NCBI GenBank assembly: GCA_943914745.1
Contig: CALUDF010000097.1
Location: 1-9,594 of the forward strand
DNA: 9,594 bases
DNA from: an uncultured Bacteriovorax sp.
GTDB lineage: Bacteria > Bdellovibrionota > Bacteriovoracia > Bacteriovoracales > Bacteriovoracaceae
Direction of reading: 5' to 3'
The notes beneath the pieces were generated by a model that ran no database searches, was not told the origin of the DNA, and worked only from the letters and a program-made list of their open reading frames with translations. Numbering within the stretch: position 1 is the first letter of the stretch; every line of letters begins with the position of its first letter. A program made the position numbers and the translations under genes. Below are positions 1 through 7,413 of this stretch, in pieces.

Positions 1-1306
1 GTGAGCTTGTATCGTAAAGGATGTCGTATGTCGTTGTTCCTGCTGAAGCATTCCACGCCACCGCCATCGCTCCTGTTGCTGGAGTGATCGAACTCATTGT
101 GAAGCTTGCTAATGGAACTCCCGAACTCTGAGCGTTTGCATCCACCGATCCATTCGCATTGTTTGCCACTACCATGAAGTAGTAAGTCGATCCTGCTGTT
201 AAGCTCCCTATCGTTGTTGGACTTGTCTGGTTCGTAAGCGTCGTCGTATACGTTCCAGATGTCGTTCCGTATTTAATTGAGTAATTTGTCGCTCCTGATG
301 AAGCTCCCCATGTCACTTGAAGTGCACTTCCTCCATTAACCGCTACTCCTGAGATCGCAAAATTTCCAATTGGAGTCGCGCTCACTTCGCTTGAATTGAA
401 GCTTGTTCCTCCTGCGTTCGTTGCATTGACTACATAATAGTAGGTCGTTCCATTTAGTGCTGTTAAGTCAGAATAACTTGTTCCTGTTACCCCTGTCGCT
501 ATTGACGAATAACCTGAACCTGCTGTTGTTGAGCGAAGAACGCTATAAGTGATCGTTCCCATTCCTGACGAAGCACTCCAGCTCAGTTGAGCATTAGCCG
601 CTCCTACTGTGACCGCAAGACCAGTTGGCGCTAGCGGTGCTGCGACTGGCATCACACTAACCTCTAAAGAATTCTCACTTGGACCATTTGGATTTTCCGC
701 TAAAACAACATAGTAATAAGTCACCCCGTTGGTGACAGTGGAGTCTGTATAACTTGTTGAACTAAGCGCTGTCGCGATACTTATATATCCAGATCCTGAA
801 GTTGTTGAGCGCAAGACATTGTATGTGATTGGCGCTTCACCCGATGAAGCCAGCCATGTAAGCCCCACTGAAGCGTTATGGGCAGTTGCGACCAATGAAG
901 TTGGTCTTGTTGGCACATTTGAAGGAGTGATCGCAAGTTCACTTGAGACATGTGTTGATCCCTTCGCATTAATTGCGACGACGATAAAATAATAGGTCGT
1001 CCCGTTCACTAATCCCGTGATACGGCAAGGTGACGAAAAGCAAGATGCGATTTCTGAATAAGATCCTGAAGTCGTTCCATATTTCACTTCATAAGAGCTT
1101 GCTCTCTCACTCTGTGCCCACTCCAATGTGACTTCACCGGAGAGCATGTGATGACTGGTAAATGAAAACGCGGCAGGAGGTTGTAAAAATAAAGCATAGT
1201 TTGGATCGACAACAGACTTTCCAAGACCAGTATCATCAAGCGGATTCTTGCATCCACTGATGATCATCAAAAAAATAAATAGAGTAGAAATTAAAAATTT
1301 ATTCAC
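1..1306 (-). CDS. Fibronectin type III repeat lipoprotein (3' end cut by window edge)
   Basis: Reading the minus strand from a GTG at 1306 gives 435 uninterrupted codons running off the window. The start MNKFLISTLFIFLMIISGC is a lipoprotein signal peptide whose lipobox ends ISG-C, so Cys19 should be lipidated after signal peptidase II cleavage. After a short linker come tandem fibronectin III modules: about residues 41-129, 130-221, 222-312, 313-398 and a fifth cut by the edge. Each has the typical Trp in strand B (such as LTW, LSW, VTW) and a TTYYY/STYYF motif in strand F. Modules 2 and 3 are the most alike (VLRSTTSGSGY against VLRSTTAGSGY). Fn3 arrays usually act as extracellular spacers or in adhesion and binding; no catalytic domain is visible in the part present. 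The GTG is chosen because it gives the charged n-region; a nearby ATG (minus strand, about 1316) runs into a stop within a few codons. A weak GATGAG lies about 5 bases upstream. Confidence 0.9.
   Translation of the reverse strand, partial: MNKFLISTLFIFLMIISGCKNPLDDTGLGKSVVDPNYALFLQPPAAFSFTSHHMLSGEVTLEWAQSERASSYEVKYGTTSGSYSEIASCFSSPCRITGLVNGTTYYFIVVAINAKGSTHVSSELAITPSNVPTRPTSLVATAHNASVGLTWLASSGEAPITYNVLRSTTSGSGYISIATALSSTSYTDSTVTNGVTYYYVVLAENPNGPSENSLEVSVMPVAAPLAPTGLAVTVGAANAQLSWSASSGMGTITYSVLRSTTAGSGYSSIATGVTGTSYSDLTALNGTTYYYVVNATNAGGTSFNSSEVSATPIGNFAISGVAVNGGSALQVTWGASSGATNYSIKYGTTSGTYTTTLTNQTSPTTIGSLTAGSTYYFMVVANNANGSVDANAQSSGVPLASFTMSSITPATGAMAVAWNASAGTTTYDILYDTSS
2..1186 (-). repeat. Tandem fibronectin III modules, period about 86-92 codons
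   Basis: Within the lipoprotein gene the coding sequence repeats with a period of roughly 270 bases: modules at about 1186-920, 919-644, 643-371, 370-113 and 112-2 (partial). At DNA level the plus-strand word gttgttgagcg occurs at 525-535 and 801-811, 276 bases apart, marking the same position in modules 3 and 2. The copies are diverged, so this is an old protein-level duplication with some recent-looking similarity, not a perfect DNA repeat. Confidence 0.8.
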
Positions 1307-1606
1307 TAAATCTCATCAAATTTGATAGGACCATTTTGCTCATTTTCCCTAGCTAACTAGCTGAAAATCATCAGTCTTAAGTCTAACATAATTTAAGTTT
1401 TAGATAGGTAGAAGCAAACTAGACAAAAACTCTAGCAAATTTTGCCCCTCTAACACCAAGGAAGGACTGACAACTAAGCGAAATTTTGATTAATTTAGGT
1501 TTTATGCGAGTAAGAATTTTTTGAAAAAAATCATTATTCCCAATTGAATTCTGCCAATTAAATAAGCTATCTAAATAAAATATTGCTTACAAAGCACCAT
1601 CTGGTC
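1307..1606. other. AT-rich intergenic spacer, no gene seen
   Basis: These 300 bases separate dapF (ending at 1607) from the downstream Fn3 lipoprotein on the same strand. No open frame with a credible start is visible, and no GC-rich hairpin followed by a T-tract ends dapF. Small features are an inverted repeat AGCTA-AC-TAGCT at 1350-1361 and an A/T-rich near-palindrome around 1514-1532. A minus-strand TTGGCA lies near 1550, but it has no well-spaced good -10, so I do not call a promoter, although the lipoprotein gene probably has its own here. Confidence 0.6.
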
Positions 1607-2413
1607 CTACGAAAAAGTAGTCCCGGTAAATATTTTTTCAGCTTTTCCACAAAGATAAATGTCTTTCAAATCAGAAGAAAATTTCACTGCGAGCCTTCCC
1701 CCTAAACTCTCAAGAACGACTTCGTCATTCCAGCCATAAAATTTAGCCGCAGCAAGAGCGCAGGCCGTAGCTCCTGTTCCACAGGAAAGTGTTTCGTTTT
1801 CCACTCCACGCTCATAAGTTCTGATGCGAATGTGCTTAGGCGAAATCACTTCAAAGAAATTGGCATTAGATCCTTTTGCAAAACGCCCGTCATAACGAAC
1901 ATCTTTTCCATTGGAGAAAACTGGGTAGTCGAGAATTTTTTCGATCTCAAACACGGCATGAGGAACACCAGTGTTCATGTAAAGAGATCTCTTGGCCTGC
2001 ATTTTAGAATTCAAATCTTGGAGATTAATTTTATCGACATCATAGAGTTCAGTCATCTTTAAACGGTAACCATACTCTTGATCTAGTGAGCACTCATAGA
2101 CACCATTCATCGTCTCAAATTGATAAGTAGATTTTTTATTTTCTAAAAATTCATTGGCAAAAGCAGTAATGGCGCGTGCTCCGTTGCCACACATTTCAAC
2201 TTCTCCACCATCAGCATTTATGTAGCGCATTTTAAAATCGGCCTTCTCACTTTTTTCCAAAAGCAAAACACCATCAGCGCCAATACCTGTCTTAAGTGAA
2301 CAAAGTCTCTCCCAAGTGGCCTTATCTGAGGCCGCGTACTGAAGGTTGCGATTATCAATCACAATGAAATCATTTCCTGTCGCATTGATTTTGGTGAAGT
2401 TGATTTTTGTCAT
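1607..2413 (-). CDS. dapF: Diaminopimelate epimerase
   Basis: This 268-residue protein matches the DapF family in length and motifs. DapF converts LL-2,6-diaminopimelate to the meso form in the cytoplasm, supplying lysine synthesis and peptidoglycan cross-linking. Visible signatures are the N-terminal TGNDFIVID, GIGADGV near residue 44, the first catalytic cysteine Cys75 in MCGNGAR, the NTGVPH stretch near 147, ERGVENET near 201 and the second catalytic cysteine Cys211 in SCGTGATA. Both cysteines of the two-base mechanism are therefore present and the enzyme should be active. The ATG at 2413 begins directly at the conserved N-terminus; only a distant AGG (about 10 bases upstream) could serve as ribosome binding site. 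A TATATT at 2450-2455 is in place for a -10 but has no good -35. The gene is transcribed away from the Kelch gene and is not next to other lysine genes here. Confidence 0.97.
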   Translation of the reverse strand: MTKINFTKINATGNDFIVIDNRNLQYAASDKATWERLCSLKTGIGADGVLLLEKSEKADFKMRYINADGGEVEMCGNGARAITAFANEFLENKKSTYQFETMNGVYECSLDQEYGYRLKMTELYDVDKINLQDLNSKMQAKRSLYMNTGVPHAVFEIEKILDYPVFSNGKDVRYDGRFAKGSNANFFEVISPKHIRIRTYERGVENETLSCGTGATACALAAAKFYGWNDEVVLESLGGRLAVKFSSDLKDIYLCGKAEKIFTGTTFS

Positions 2414-2461
2414 ATAAAACTAGCCTATTCCCCGCCTAACACTTTGTCCAATATAAAAAGT

Positions 2462-2491
2462 TTGATTAAGCAAACTACTCTGTCATAAGAT
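2462..2491 (+). promoter_or_regulatory. Candidate sigma70-type promoter for the PD40/Kelch gene
   Basis: TTGATT (2462-2467) and TAAGAT (2486-2491) are separated by 18 bases, each matching four of six consensus positions. Transcription would start near 2498, giving a leader of about 30 bases before the ATG at 2530. It lies in the 116-base gap between divergent genes. Called by eye only. Confidence 0.4.
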
Positions 2492-2529
2492 TTCAAGATT
2501 CTCTTTTTATATCCTAAATGAGGTTGAAA

Positions 2530-4377
2530 ATGAAATTTTTTACAATGGCCTTGGGGCTACTTCTCTCAAGCGCGAGTTTTGCCGACTTAGTTTTTATGCG
2601 CGAGTGGGACAATCAAAAACACATCATGCATTCCTCTAATTATGGGACTCAGGCAAAGCAAATCACCAATGGAAATTTAGTGCATCTGTATCCCGACATT
2701 TCTCCTGATGGAAAAACTGTCGTCTATGTCGAAGGTACCATTTCTGAAAATGGAACCCAAGACCTCTACCTCGTCACCATGGATTTACAGAGTAAACAAA
2801 CTCGCAAGTGGATCTCAAACGACTTAAAGGGAATGATTCTCCATCCTAAGTTTTCTAAAAGTGGCCAATTCATTTTCTTTTCCGCACCTTCGCCAAAAAA
2901 CCAAATCTTCTACTTCGAACCAAAAAAATTCATCACAAAAAATAACGAAGCCACAACTCTTTCTTTTAAAGCAGAATCACTAAACAATGATGAAGCTTAC
3001 TTCCCACGCCCATCAAGCGACGGAAATTTTGTCGTTTACCAAAGAAACATCAATGGCACTCGCGAAGTCATCCTTTTTGACCGCTTGGAAGACACAAAAA
3101 TCGTTATCGACAAAGGCATGAGTCCTGCTCTTTCCTTTGACGAAAGAAAGATTGCCTACACATCAAAGAAAAACGGCTCATGGGACATCTATGAATACGA
3201 CCGTGTTGAAAAAAAGATAGTGAGAAGAACTCTCGATGACAAATCTGACGAGATGGCTCCTTCATACAAACCAAATGGTGAATTAGTTTTCTCTTCAAGT
3301 ATCTCCGGACACTTTAACCTCTATGAATTAGGAAATCTTGGAGAATGGATTCCCTTAACAACTTCAAGTGATGCAGACAATTACGCTCCTCAATTTTCCG
3401 GTGAAACGCATTTTACTCAAGGAGAAAAAGCCCCTTTCATGGATCCCATGAGATCTTCATTCGGTACAATCATGCACGAGGGACTCTTATATATGTGTGG
3501 AGGCCACCAGGGCCCAGAACACACTTATCCAAAAGAATCCTTCACCGACAATTTTAATGTTTACGATAAAAACACAAACACCTGGAGAGAGCTTGCACCA
3601 CGACCAATGAAGGCTCACGGCTACACACTGGCCGCTCGCGGGCACTACATCTATGCTTTCGGAGGATTCACTTACTCTGAAAACCATAAACCAAACTGGA
3701 AGTCTGTTGATACGATTGACCGCTATGACATTCGCACGAACACATGGACAACTGTCGCCAAACTCACCAGGGCCCGTTCTTCAAACGTTGCTGTGACGAT
3801 TGAAGATAAAGTCTATCTCGTGGGTGGATGGGACAGCACTCCTAAATTTCATAACGACTACGATGGAACTTTTCACGCGGCCATCGACGTCTTTGATTTA
3901 AAAACAGAAACCGTCACCCTTGCGCCTTTTGAAATGCCTAAGCCTCTTAGAAGGGCCTTCACAGGAATTGAATACCAAGGCCAAATTCTCCTTGTCGGAG
4001 GATTAGGACAAGGAGCAAGTCATTTTGATCTCGTCTCAAAAGTCACTCTCCTCGATCCAAAGACAGGTCTTTCTAAAGAACTGCCAGAGCTTCCGTTTGC
4101 AACTTTTGCCCCGGCAGCTGAGACAATCGGCAATGAGCTCTTCGTTTTTGGTGGCATGTTTAAAACAGGTGAGATGGCCTATGAATATGTCTCACACATT
4201 TATGGCTACAATTTCGATACAAAAGAATGGAGACACACTGGGCGCTACCTAAAAGAGAGTAAGGGCTTTGCTCAAGTCTTCCAGATTGATGAAAAAAGCA
4301 TCGGGATCCTAGGAGGACACAGGTACTACCTCAATGAAGACAGACCTGTTAATACATTTGAGATTTTTAGAAAATAG
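2530..4377 (+). CDS. Exported double beta-propeller protein (TolB/PD40-like plus Kelch)
   Basis: This 615-residue protein has a signal peptide (MKFFTMALGLLLSSASFA, then DLVF), so it should act in the periplasm or outside. Residues about 19-295 hold PD40/TolB-like blades, seen as repeats of the type YPDISPDGKTVVY, HPKFSKSGQFIFF, FPRPSSDGNFVVY and APSYKPNGELVFS. Residues about 305-615 hold six Kelch repeats, each with a double glycine (near 324, 378, 432, 490, 541 and 595) followed by motifs such as YDIRTNTW. Both parts are protein-interaction propellers; no enzyme motif is evident and the ligand is unknown. An ATG 12 bases upstream (2518) is in frame but lacks a Shine-Dalgarno, whereas the ATG at 2530 has TGAGG six bases ahead and starts a clean signal peptide. 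A strong terminator follows the stop. The fold assignment is from repeats seen by eye; no partner gene is linked. Confidence 0.88.
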   Translation: MKFFTMALGLLLSSASFADLVFMREWDNQKHIMHSSNYGTQAKQITNGNLVHLYPDISPDGKTVVYVEGTISENGTQDLYLVTMDLQSKQTRKWISNDLKGMILHPKFSKSGQFIFFSAPSPKNQIFYFEPKKFITKNNEATTLSFKAESLNNDEAYFPRPSSDGNFVVYQRNINGTREVILFDRLEDTKIVIDKGMSPALSFDERKIAYTSKKNGSWDIYEYDRVEKKIVRRTLDDKSDEMAPSYKPNGELVFSSSISGHFNLYELGNLGEWIPLTTSSDADNYAPQFSGETHFTQGEKAPFMDPMRSSFGTIMHEGLLYMCGGHQGPEHTYPKESFTDNFNVYDKNTNTWRELAPRPMKAHGYTLAARGHYIYAFGGFTYSENHKPNWKSVDTIDRYDIRTNTWTTVAKLTRARSSNVAVTIEDKVYLVGGWDSTPKFHNDYDGTFHAAIDVFDLKTETVTLAPFEMPKPLRRAFTGIEYQGQILLVGGLGQGASHFDLVSKVTLLDPKTGLSKELPELPFATFAPAAETIGNELFVFGGMFKTGEMAYEYVSHIYGYNFDTKEWRHTGRYLKESKGFAQVFQIDEKSIGILGGHRYYLNEDRPVNTFEIFRK

Positions 4378-4381
4378 AAAT

Positions 4382-4411
4382 AAAAAAGCCCTCTCTTCGA
4401 GGGCTTTTTTT
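4382..4411. terminator. Strong bidirectional intrinsic terminator
   Basis: GCCCTC (4388-4393), a five-base loop TCTTC, and GAGGGC (4399-4404) form a perfect hairpin flanked by six A's on the left and seven T's on the right. The A/T flanks extend the stem and provide a U-tract in both directions. It sits between the convergent Kelch gene (stop at 4377) and the esterase gene (minus-strand stop at 4418), so it should end both transcripts. Confidence 0.95.
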
Positions 4412-4417
4412 ATGAAA

Positions 4418-5395
4418 TTATAAACCAAATCTTTTAAAAAATTCCAAAATCATCGCCGTTGCATCAGGCCCTTTTGGATCAAAATACGCCATCCCTGCAA
4501 CTCCACCACTCCACGCATGACCAAGATCATTGATCATATATCGCTCAATCAAAACTTCTTTTGATGGAGTCATGAGCGCGTACTTGTTATAGCCATACTT
4601 TCCATTTTTCCCAGGAAAGAACTTCACATCTTTTTCAAGGAAGTAAGAAGTGTCGCGAGTCCCATTATCTAATAGATCATTGAATATTTTAAATTCAGAT
4701 TCAATCTGGAACGCATGCGCTGGACTCATAAGAGGGCTCGCCATTCCATGTAAAATAATAATGGGCATTTTCGAAGGATGGCGTCCGGCCGAACAAGCAT
4801 AGCCTACTTCTGCTGCTGCCGGAGCTGTCACAGATGCCCCATAAAGAACAACATCCGCAAAATCAAATCCCGTCGCTGTTGCATAAAACTGAGTTCCATC
4901 ATGAGAGGCCAGGGCCTGGAAACGCTCAGGGAAACAATTCCCCAGAATGTTGACCATTGAAGCTCCCGAACTCATACCGGCTGCAAAAACGCGGTCCTTA
5001 TCACCATTATACTTCTTTAGAACTTCATCAAGCATTTCCACAATCACTTGTGGCTCTCCATATCGACTGTTGTTTACTGGAAGAACCCAGTTCCAACATT
5101 TGTAGGTATTGTAAGCAGGATTTTGCTCAGGAAGAAGAACAATGAACTTTCCTTTATCTGCCCATTCAGTAATGCGTGTCCCTTCTGCAAAGATGGCAGC
5201 GTTTTGCTCGCATCCATGAAGCATAACAACGACAGGGGCCTTTTCGTTTTTAGGAAGTCCTTTTGGAAGATAAACTTTGTAATTTCTTACGCCATAAATA
5301 CCAACATAACTGCCTTCTTTATAATCAATAGCGTAAGCAGCACTTAACAATGAAGTAAGTAATGTTAATAAAATCGCGATGCTTGTTTTCAACAC
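4418..5395 (-). CDS. Secreted PHB-depolymerase/LpqC-family esterase with altered Asp motif
   Basis: This 325-residue protein has a signal peptide (MLKTSIAILLTLLTSLLSAAYA) and an alpha/beta-hydrolase fold of the poly(3-hydroxybutyrate) depolymerase / feruloyl-esterase (LpqC) type. Family marks are MLHGCEQNA (59-66, oxyanion region), CWNW (100-103), the nucleophile elbow GMSSGA with Ser142, and LGHAWSGG with His293. Such enzymes hydrolyse esters of polyhydroxyalkanoates, feruloyl sugars or related substrates outside the cytoplasm; the substrate here is unknown. The usual HGxxD motif that supplies the catalytic Asp reads HGMAS (216-220), so that Asp appears replaced by Ser220. Cysteines at 62, 100, 154 and 201 could form disulfides. 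The start is GTG at 5395 or TTG at 5392; GGGAG upstream is three bases from the GTG and six from the TTG, favouring the TTG slightly. The gene is divergent from another exported hydrolase-like gene, but no shared pathway can be shown. Confidence 0.9.
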   Translation of the reverse strand: MLKTSIAILLTLLTSLLSAAYAIDYKEGSYVGIYGVRNYKVYLPKGLPKNEKAPVVVMLHGCEQNAAIFAEGTRITEWADKGKFIVLLPEQNPAYNTYKCWNWVLPVNNSRYGEPQVIVEMLDEVLKKYNGDKDRVFAAGMSSGASMVNILGNCFPERFQALASHDGTQFYATATGFDFADVVLYGASVTAPAAAEVGYACSAGRHPSKMPIIILHGMASPLMSPAHAFQIESEFKIFNDLLDNGTRDTSYFLEKDVKFFPGKNGKYGYNKYALMTPSKEVLIERYMINDLGHAWSGGVAGMAYFDPKGPDATAMILEFFKRFGL

Positions 5396-5430
5396 AGTCT
5401 CCCGAAACCAATATAGATAGAGCGGCCGCG

Positions 5431-5459
5431 ATCTTATTTTAATGACGATCAGTTGTCGA
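5431..5459 (-). promoter_or_regulatory. Candidate sigma70-type promoter for the secreted esterase
   Basis: On the minus strand TCGACA (5459-5454, five of six consensus bases) and TAAGAT (5436-5431, four of six) are separated by exactly 17 bases. Transcription would begin near 5424, about 28 bases before the start codon. An 8-base GC palindrome GCGGCCGC (5422-5429) lies at the predicted start point, unusual in this AT-rich spacer. Confidence 0.5.
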
Positions 5460-5540
5460 GAGAATCTGCCAATATCTGGTTTGCGCTATGCTTCCGTAAC
5501 CACTCTGGCCTAAGCCAACCTTAATAAGAATGTAATTTTT

Positions 5541-5552
5541 ATAGGTGCCTAT
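5541..5552. repeat. Short inverted repeat in the divergent hydrolase spacer
   Basis: ATAGG-TG-CCTAT is a perfect 5-base inverted repeat with a 2-base centre, 64 bases before the ATG of the plus-strand hydrolase-like gene. It could be an operator half-site pair, but a repeat this short can occur by chance. The rest of the 220-base spacer (5396-5615) holds the minus-strand promoter candidate and no further gene. Confidence 0.3.
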
Positions 5553-5615
5553 CATCATTCTAAAAGAGAAGTGATACACCATCCGCCCAGACGGACCTTA
5601 AAAAGATAGGATTTT

Positions 5616-6662
5616 ATGAAAATCAAACAAGTGTTTAGTGCTCTTTTTCTGATTATGGCCTTGCAAGCGCAAGCTTATGCCGATGCTGAAAGCTACATCT
5701 TAAAGATGGGAACTGGACGTGCTGTCTCTTTTGAATTCACTAAAGCAAAAAATACAAAGCTTCCAACTCTTTTATTTCTTCCAGGAGTCAACCGTGGACT
5801 TCTCTCTAGTGATGAAGCACTAGAGACTCTGGCACAAAGAGGGTTTGGGATTGTCACAATGAACTTCAGCACTCAGCCACTTTCAGTCACTCACTTAGAT
5901 AAAGGAGTGAAAGCTGACTTTAGAAATTCGACTTATACTCTGGAGAGCTACCACGCTGAAGTAGATGCTCTTTCTAAGGAGCTGCAAAAGAGCTTTAAAG
6001 TTAAAACAATCGTCCCTATCTCTATTTCATTTAGCTCTGCCGTTTCTTCGACTCTGCCAAATTATCCTCTTATCATTGATGCTGTTCCGATGACTTCATC
6101 GGCAGCCGTTAATCCTCAATTGGAAGCTTACAGAAGTTATTTAAGGGCCGCAGAAGTTTTTAACCCAATCTTTGGGCCAGGAATCACGCGCGCGACTCTT
6201 GACCAAGGCTACTATCAAAAGTGGCGCTCTCAAGTCGACAGCATGATTGAGGGTTTTGAACTTGATAAAACAAGAAGAGACGACATGGTTGAGGGTTATA
6301 CGGTTGCCAGTCGTGCAGCTGAAGGGTTTGTCTGGGATCTAAAGAAAACGGCTCCGGAAACAAGAAGAGTCTTTATTTTTGCCAAAGATGACTCTGAGAC
6401 ATTGTTAAAAGACCAATTGCAACTTTTCTTAAAGGCTATGGACTCAACTCCTAATGCTCTTGCTTTCCTGGTAAAGGACTCAGGACACGTTGTCTCAAGT
6501 GATCAGCCGGAAGCTTACGCCGATATCGTCACTTATCTTCTCACAAGCGACACTAAGAACGTCTCGGGGATTTTCGAAGTCACTCCAGGGGCGGAAAAAA
6601 TGAAGATTTACAAGGGAGCTGAAGCTAAGAAATACGCTCAAGAGATCATTCGCTCTCTTTAG
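5616..6662 (+). CDS. Exported alpha/beta-hydrolase-like protein with degenerate nucleophile elbow
   Basis: A 348-residue protein with a signal peptide (MKIKQVFSALFLIMALQAQAYA, then DAES). It looks like an alpha/beta-hydrolase: strand-turn LPTLLFLPGVNRG (49-61, oxyanion-loop position), LAQRGFGIVTMNF (72-84), an elbow-like strand near 131-142, VFIFAKDDSE (252-261, position of the acid residue) and DSGHVV (288-293, with His291). The elbow reads S-I-S-F-S (136-140) instead of the usual G-x-S-x-G: Ser138 could still be the nucleophile, but both flanking glycines are serines. It may be an enzyme with an unusual elbow or a non-catalytic relative; I do not assign a substrate. AGGA lies four bases before the ATG. 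The gene is divergent from the secreted esterase and ends seven bases from the convergent membrane-protein gene, with no terminator hairpin between them. Fold call is moderate; function unknown. Confidence 0.85.
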   Translation: MKIKQVFSALFLIMALQAQAYADAESYILKMGTGRAVSFEFTKAKNTKLPTLLFLPGVNRGLLSSDEALETLAQRGFGIVTMNFSTQPLSVTHLDKGVKADFRNSTYTLESYHAEVDALSKELQKSFKVKTIVPISISFSSAVSSTLPNYPLIIDAVPMTSSAAVNPQLEAYRSYLRAAEVFNPIFGPGITRATLDQGYYQKWRSQVDSMIEGFELDKTRRDDMVEGYTVASRAAEGFVWDLKKTAPETRRVFIFAKDDSETLLKDQLQLFLKAMDSTPNALAFLVKDSGHVVSSDQPEAYADIVTYLLTSDTKNVSGIFEVTPGAEKMKIYKGAEAKKYAQEIIRSL

Positions 6663-6669
6663 TCTCTTC

Positions 6670-7263
6670 TTAGTAAATTTGGTCGAAATGGCAATCCTTA
6701 TTTAATTGGCTTAGCTGAGCGCTGTTTGCATCTTCAGAAAATAAGACGGCGCTCACTCGAATAATTTCTTCATCAGATAAGGAAGAGCACTCTTTTGAAT
6801 ACTGATGATGACAAAGATTCTTTAGGCCTTTAACAGTTTTATAACGGGCATTCGTAAAGGCGATGTTGGCCAGAAGGTTTTCTGAAGCTAGAAAACGCAA
6901 TGATGTGGTAAGAACGACGTTATCGCTGAGTTTTGAGAAAGTCCCAGGTACTCCATCTGCATTAGCAATTGTTCTTGCCGTGTATGTGGCCAGGCGATCC
7001 TTACAAGTTGATATCCCACCACAAAAGCCACATTTCATTTTTTCAAACTTATCCAGGCTTCTATAATCTTCAATCGGGATCTCGTAACCAATGATCCATC
7101 CTGTTTTATGAGAATAAATGAAGGGATTATTTAAGGCCAAAAAAGAAATCAGAACAACCACGCCTAAACATAGCGTCGCAAAGAGCGCCGAGAATTTTAG
7201 AACTGATTGGATTTTTCGTTTGCAGACCATACATAAAATTAACATGAGTCTAAAAGCTCTCAA
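6670..7263 (-). CDS. Unrecognised single-pass membrane protein with extracytoplasmic cysteines
   Basis: I do not recognise this protein of about 197 residues. Near the N-terminus a basic patch (CKRK) is followed by one hydrophobic helix (LKFSALFATLCLGVVVLISF), then about 150 polar residues predicted outside the cytoplasm. That domain has CGFCGG and then STC a few residues later, followed by NLC, KEC and KDC near the end, so six cysteines that could form disulfides or bind metal. No known active-site pattern is clear; CGFC resembles a redox CxxC but nothing else supports a thioredoxin fold. The start is uncertain: GTG at 7287 has no ribosome binding site, TTG at 7263 has AAGG six bases upstream and is used here, and ATG codons at 7245 and 7230 would also leave the helix intact. 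It is convergent with the hydrolase-like gene and divergent from the threefold-repeat gene. Confidence 0.7.
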   Translation of the reverse strand: MRAFRLMLILCMVCKRKIQSVLKFSALFATLCLGVVVLISFLALNNPFIYSHKTGWIIGYEIPIEDYRSLDKFEKMKCGFCGGISTCKDRLATYTARTIANADGVPGTFSKLSDNVVLTTSLRFLASENLLANIAFTNARYKTVKGLKNLCHHQYSKECSSLSDEEIIRVSAVLFSEDANSAQLSQLNKDCHFDQIY

Positions 7264-7365
7264 GCATAACCTTACGTGTAGACACACAAACTGGTGCGGT
7301 GACAGTCAAAAAGCCAAAAAGACACCGGCCAGAGTGAATTCCCTAGTAAAAGTGTCAAAGCGATT

Positions 7366-7384
7366 CCAAATTTGATCAATTTGG
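7366..7384. repeat. 7-base inverted repeat in the leader of the threefold-repeat gene
   Basis: CCAAATT and AATTTGG flank a 5-base centre TGATC, a perfect 7+7 inverted repeat. It lies about 60 bases before the ATG at 7446, between that gene and the divergent membrane-protein gene. It could be a regulator binding site or an RNA hairpin in the leader. It contains TTGATCAA, but the spacing does not fit an FNR box. Confidence 0.45.
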
Positions 7385-7413
7385 TTGGCATTAGGATTGC
7401 TTTACTGTCTTTG

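Noticed and set aside
781..969. 62-codon minus-strand frame inside the Fn3 gene
   Set aside because: It is out of frame with the fibronectin modules and has a low-quality Gln/His-rich composition.
5048..5347. 99-codon open frame on the plus strand
   Set aside because: Antisense shadow of the secreted esterase, whose motifs are clear.
7353..7358. Perfect TTGACA -35 on the minus strand for the membrane-protein gene
   Set aside because: No acceptable -10 hexamer lies 16-18 bases downstream, so a promoter cannot be called.
7118..7375. 85-codon plus-strand frame reaching into the spacer before 7446
   Set aside because: Most of it is antisense to the membrane protein; there is no ribosome binding site, and the product is a Lys-rich mixture without domain features.
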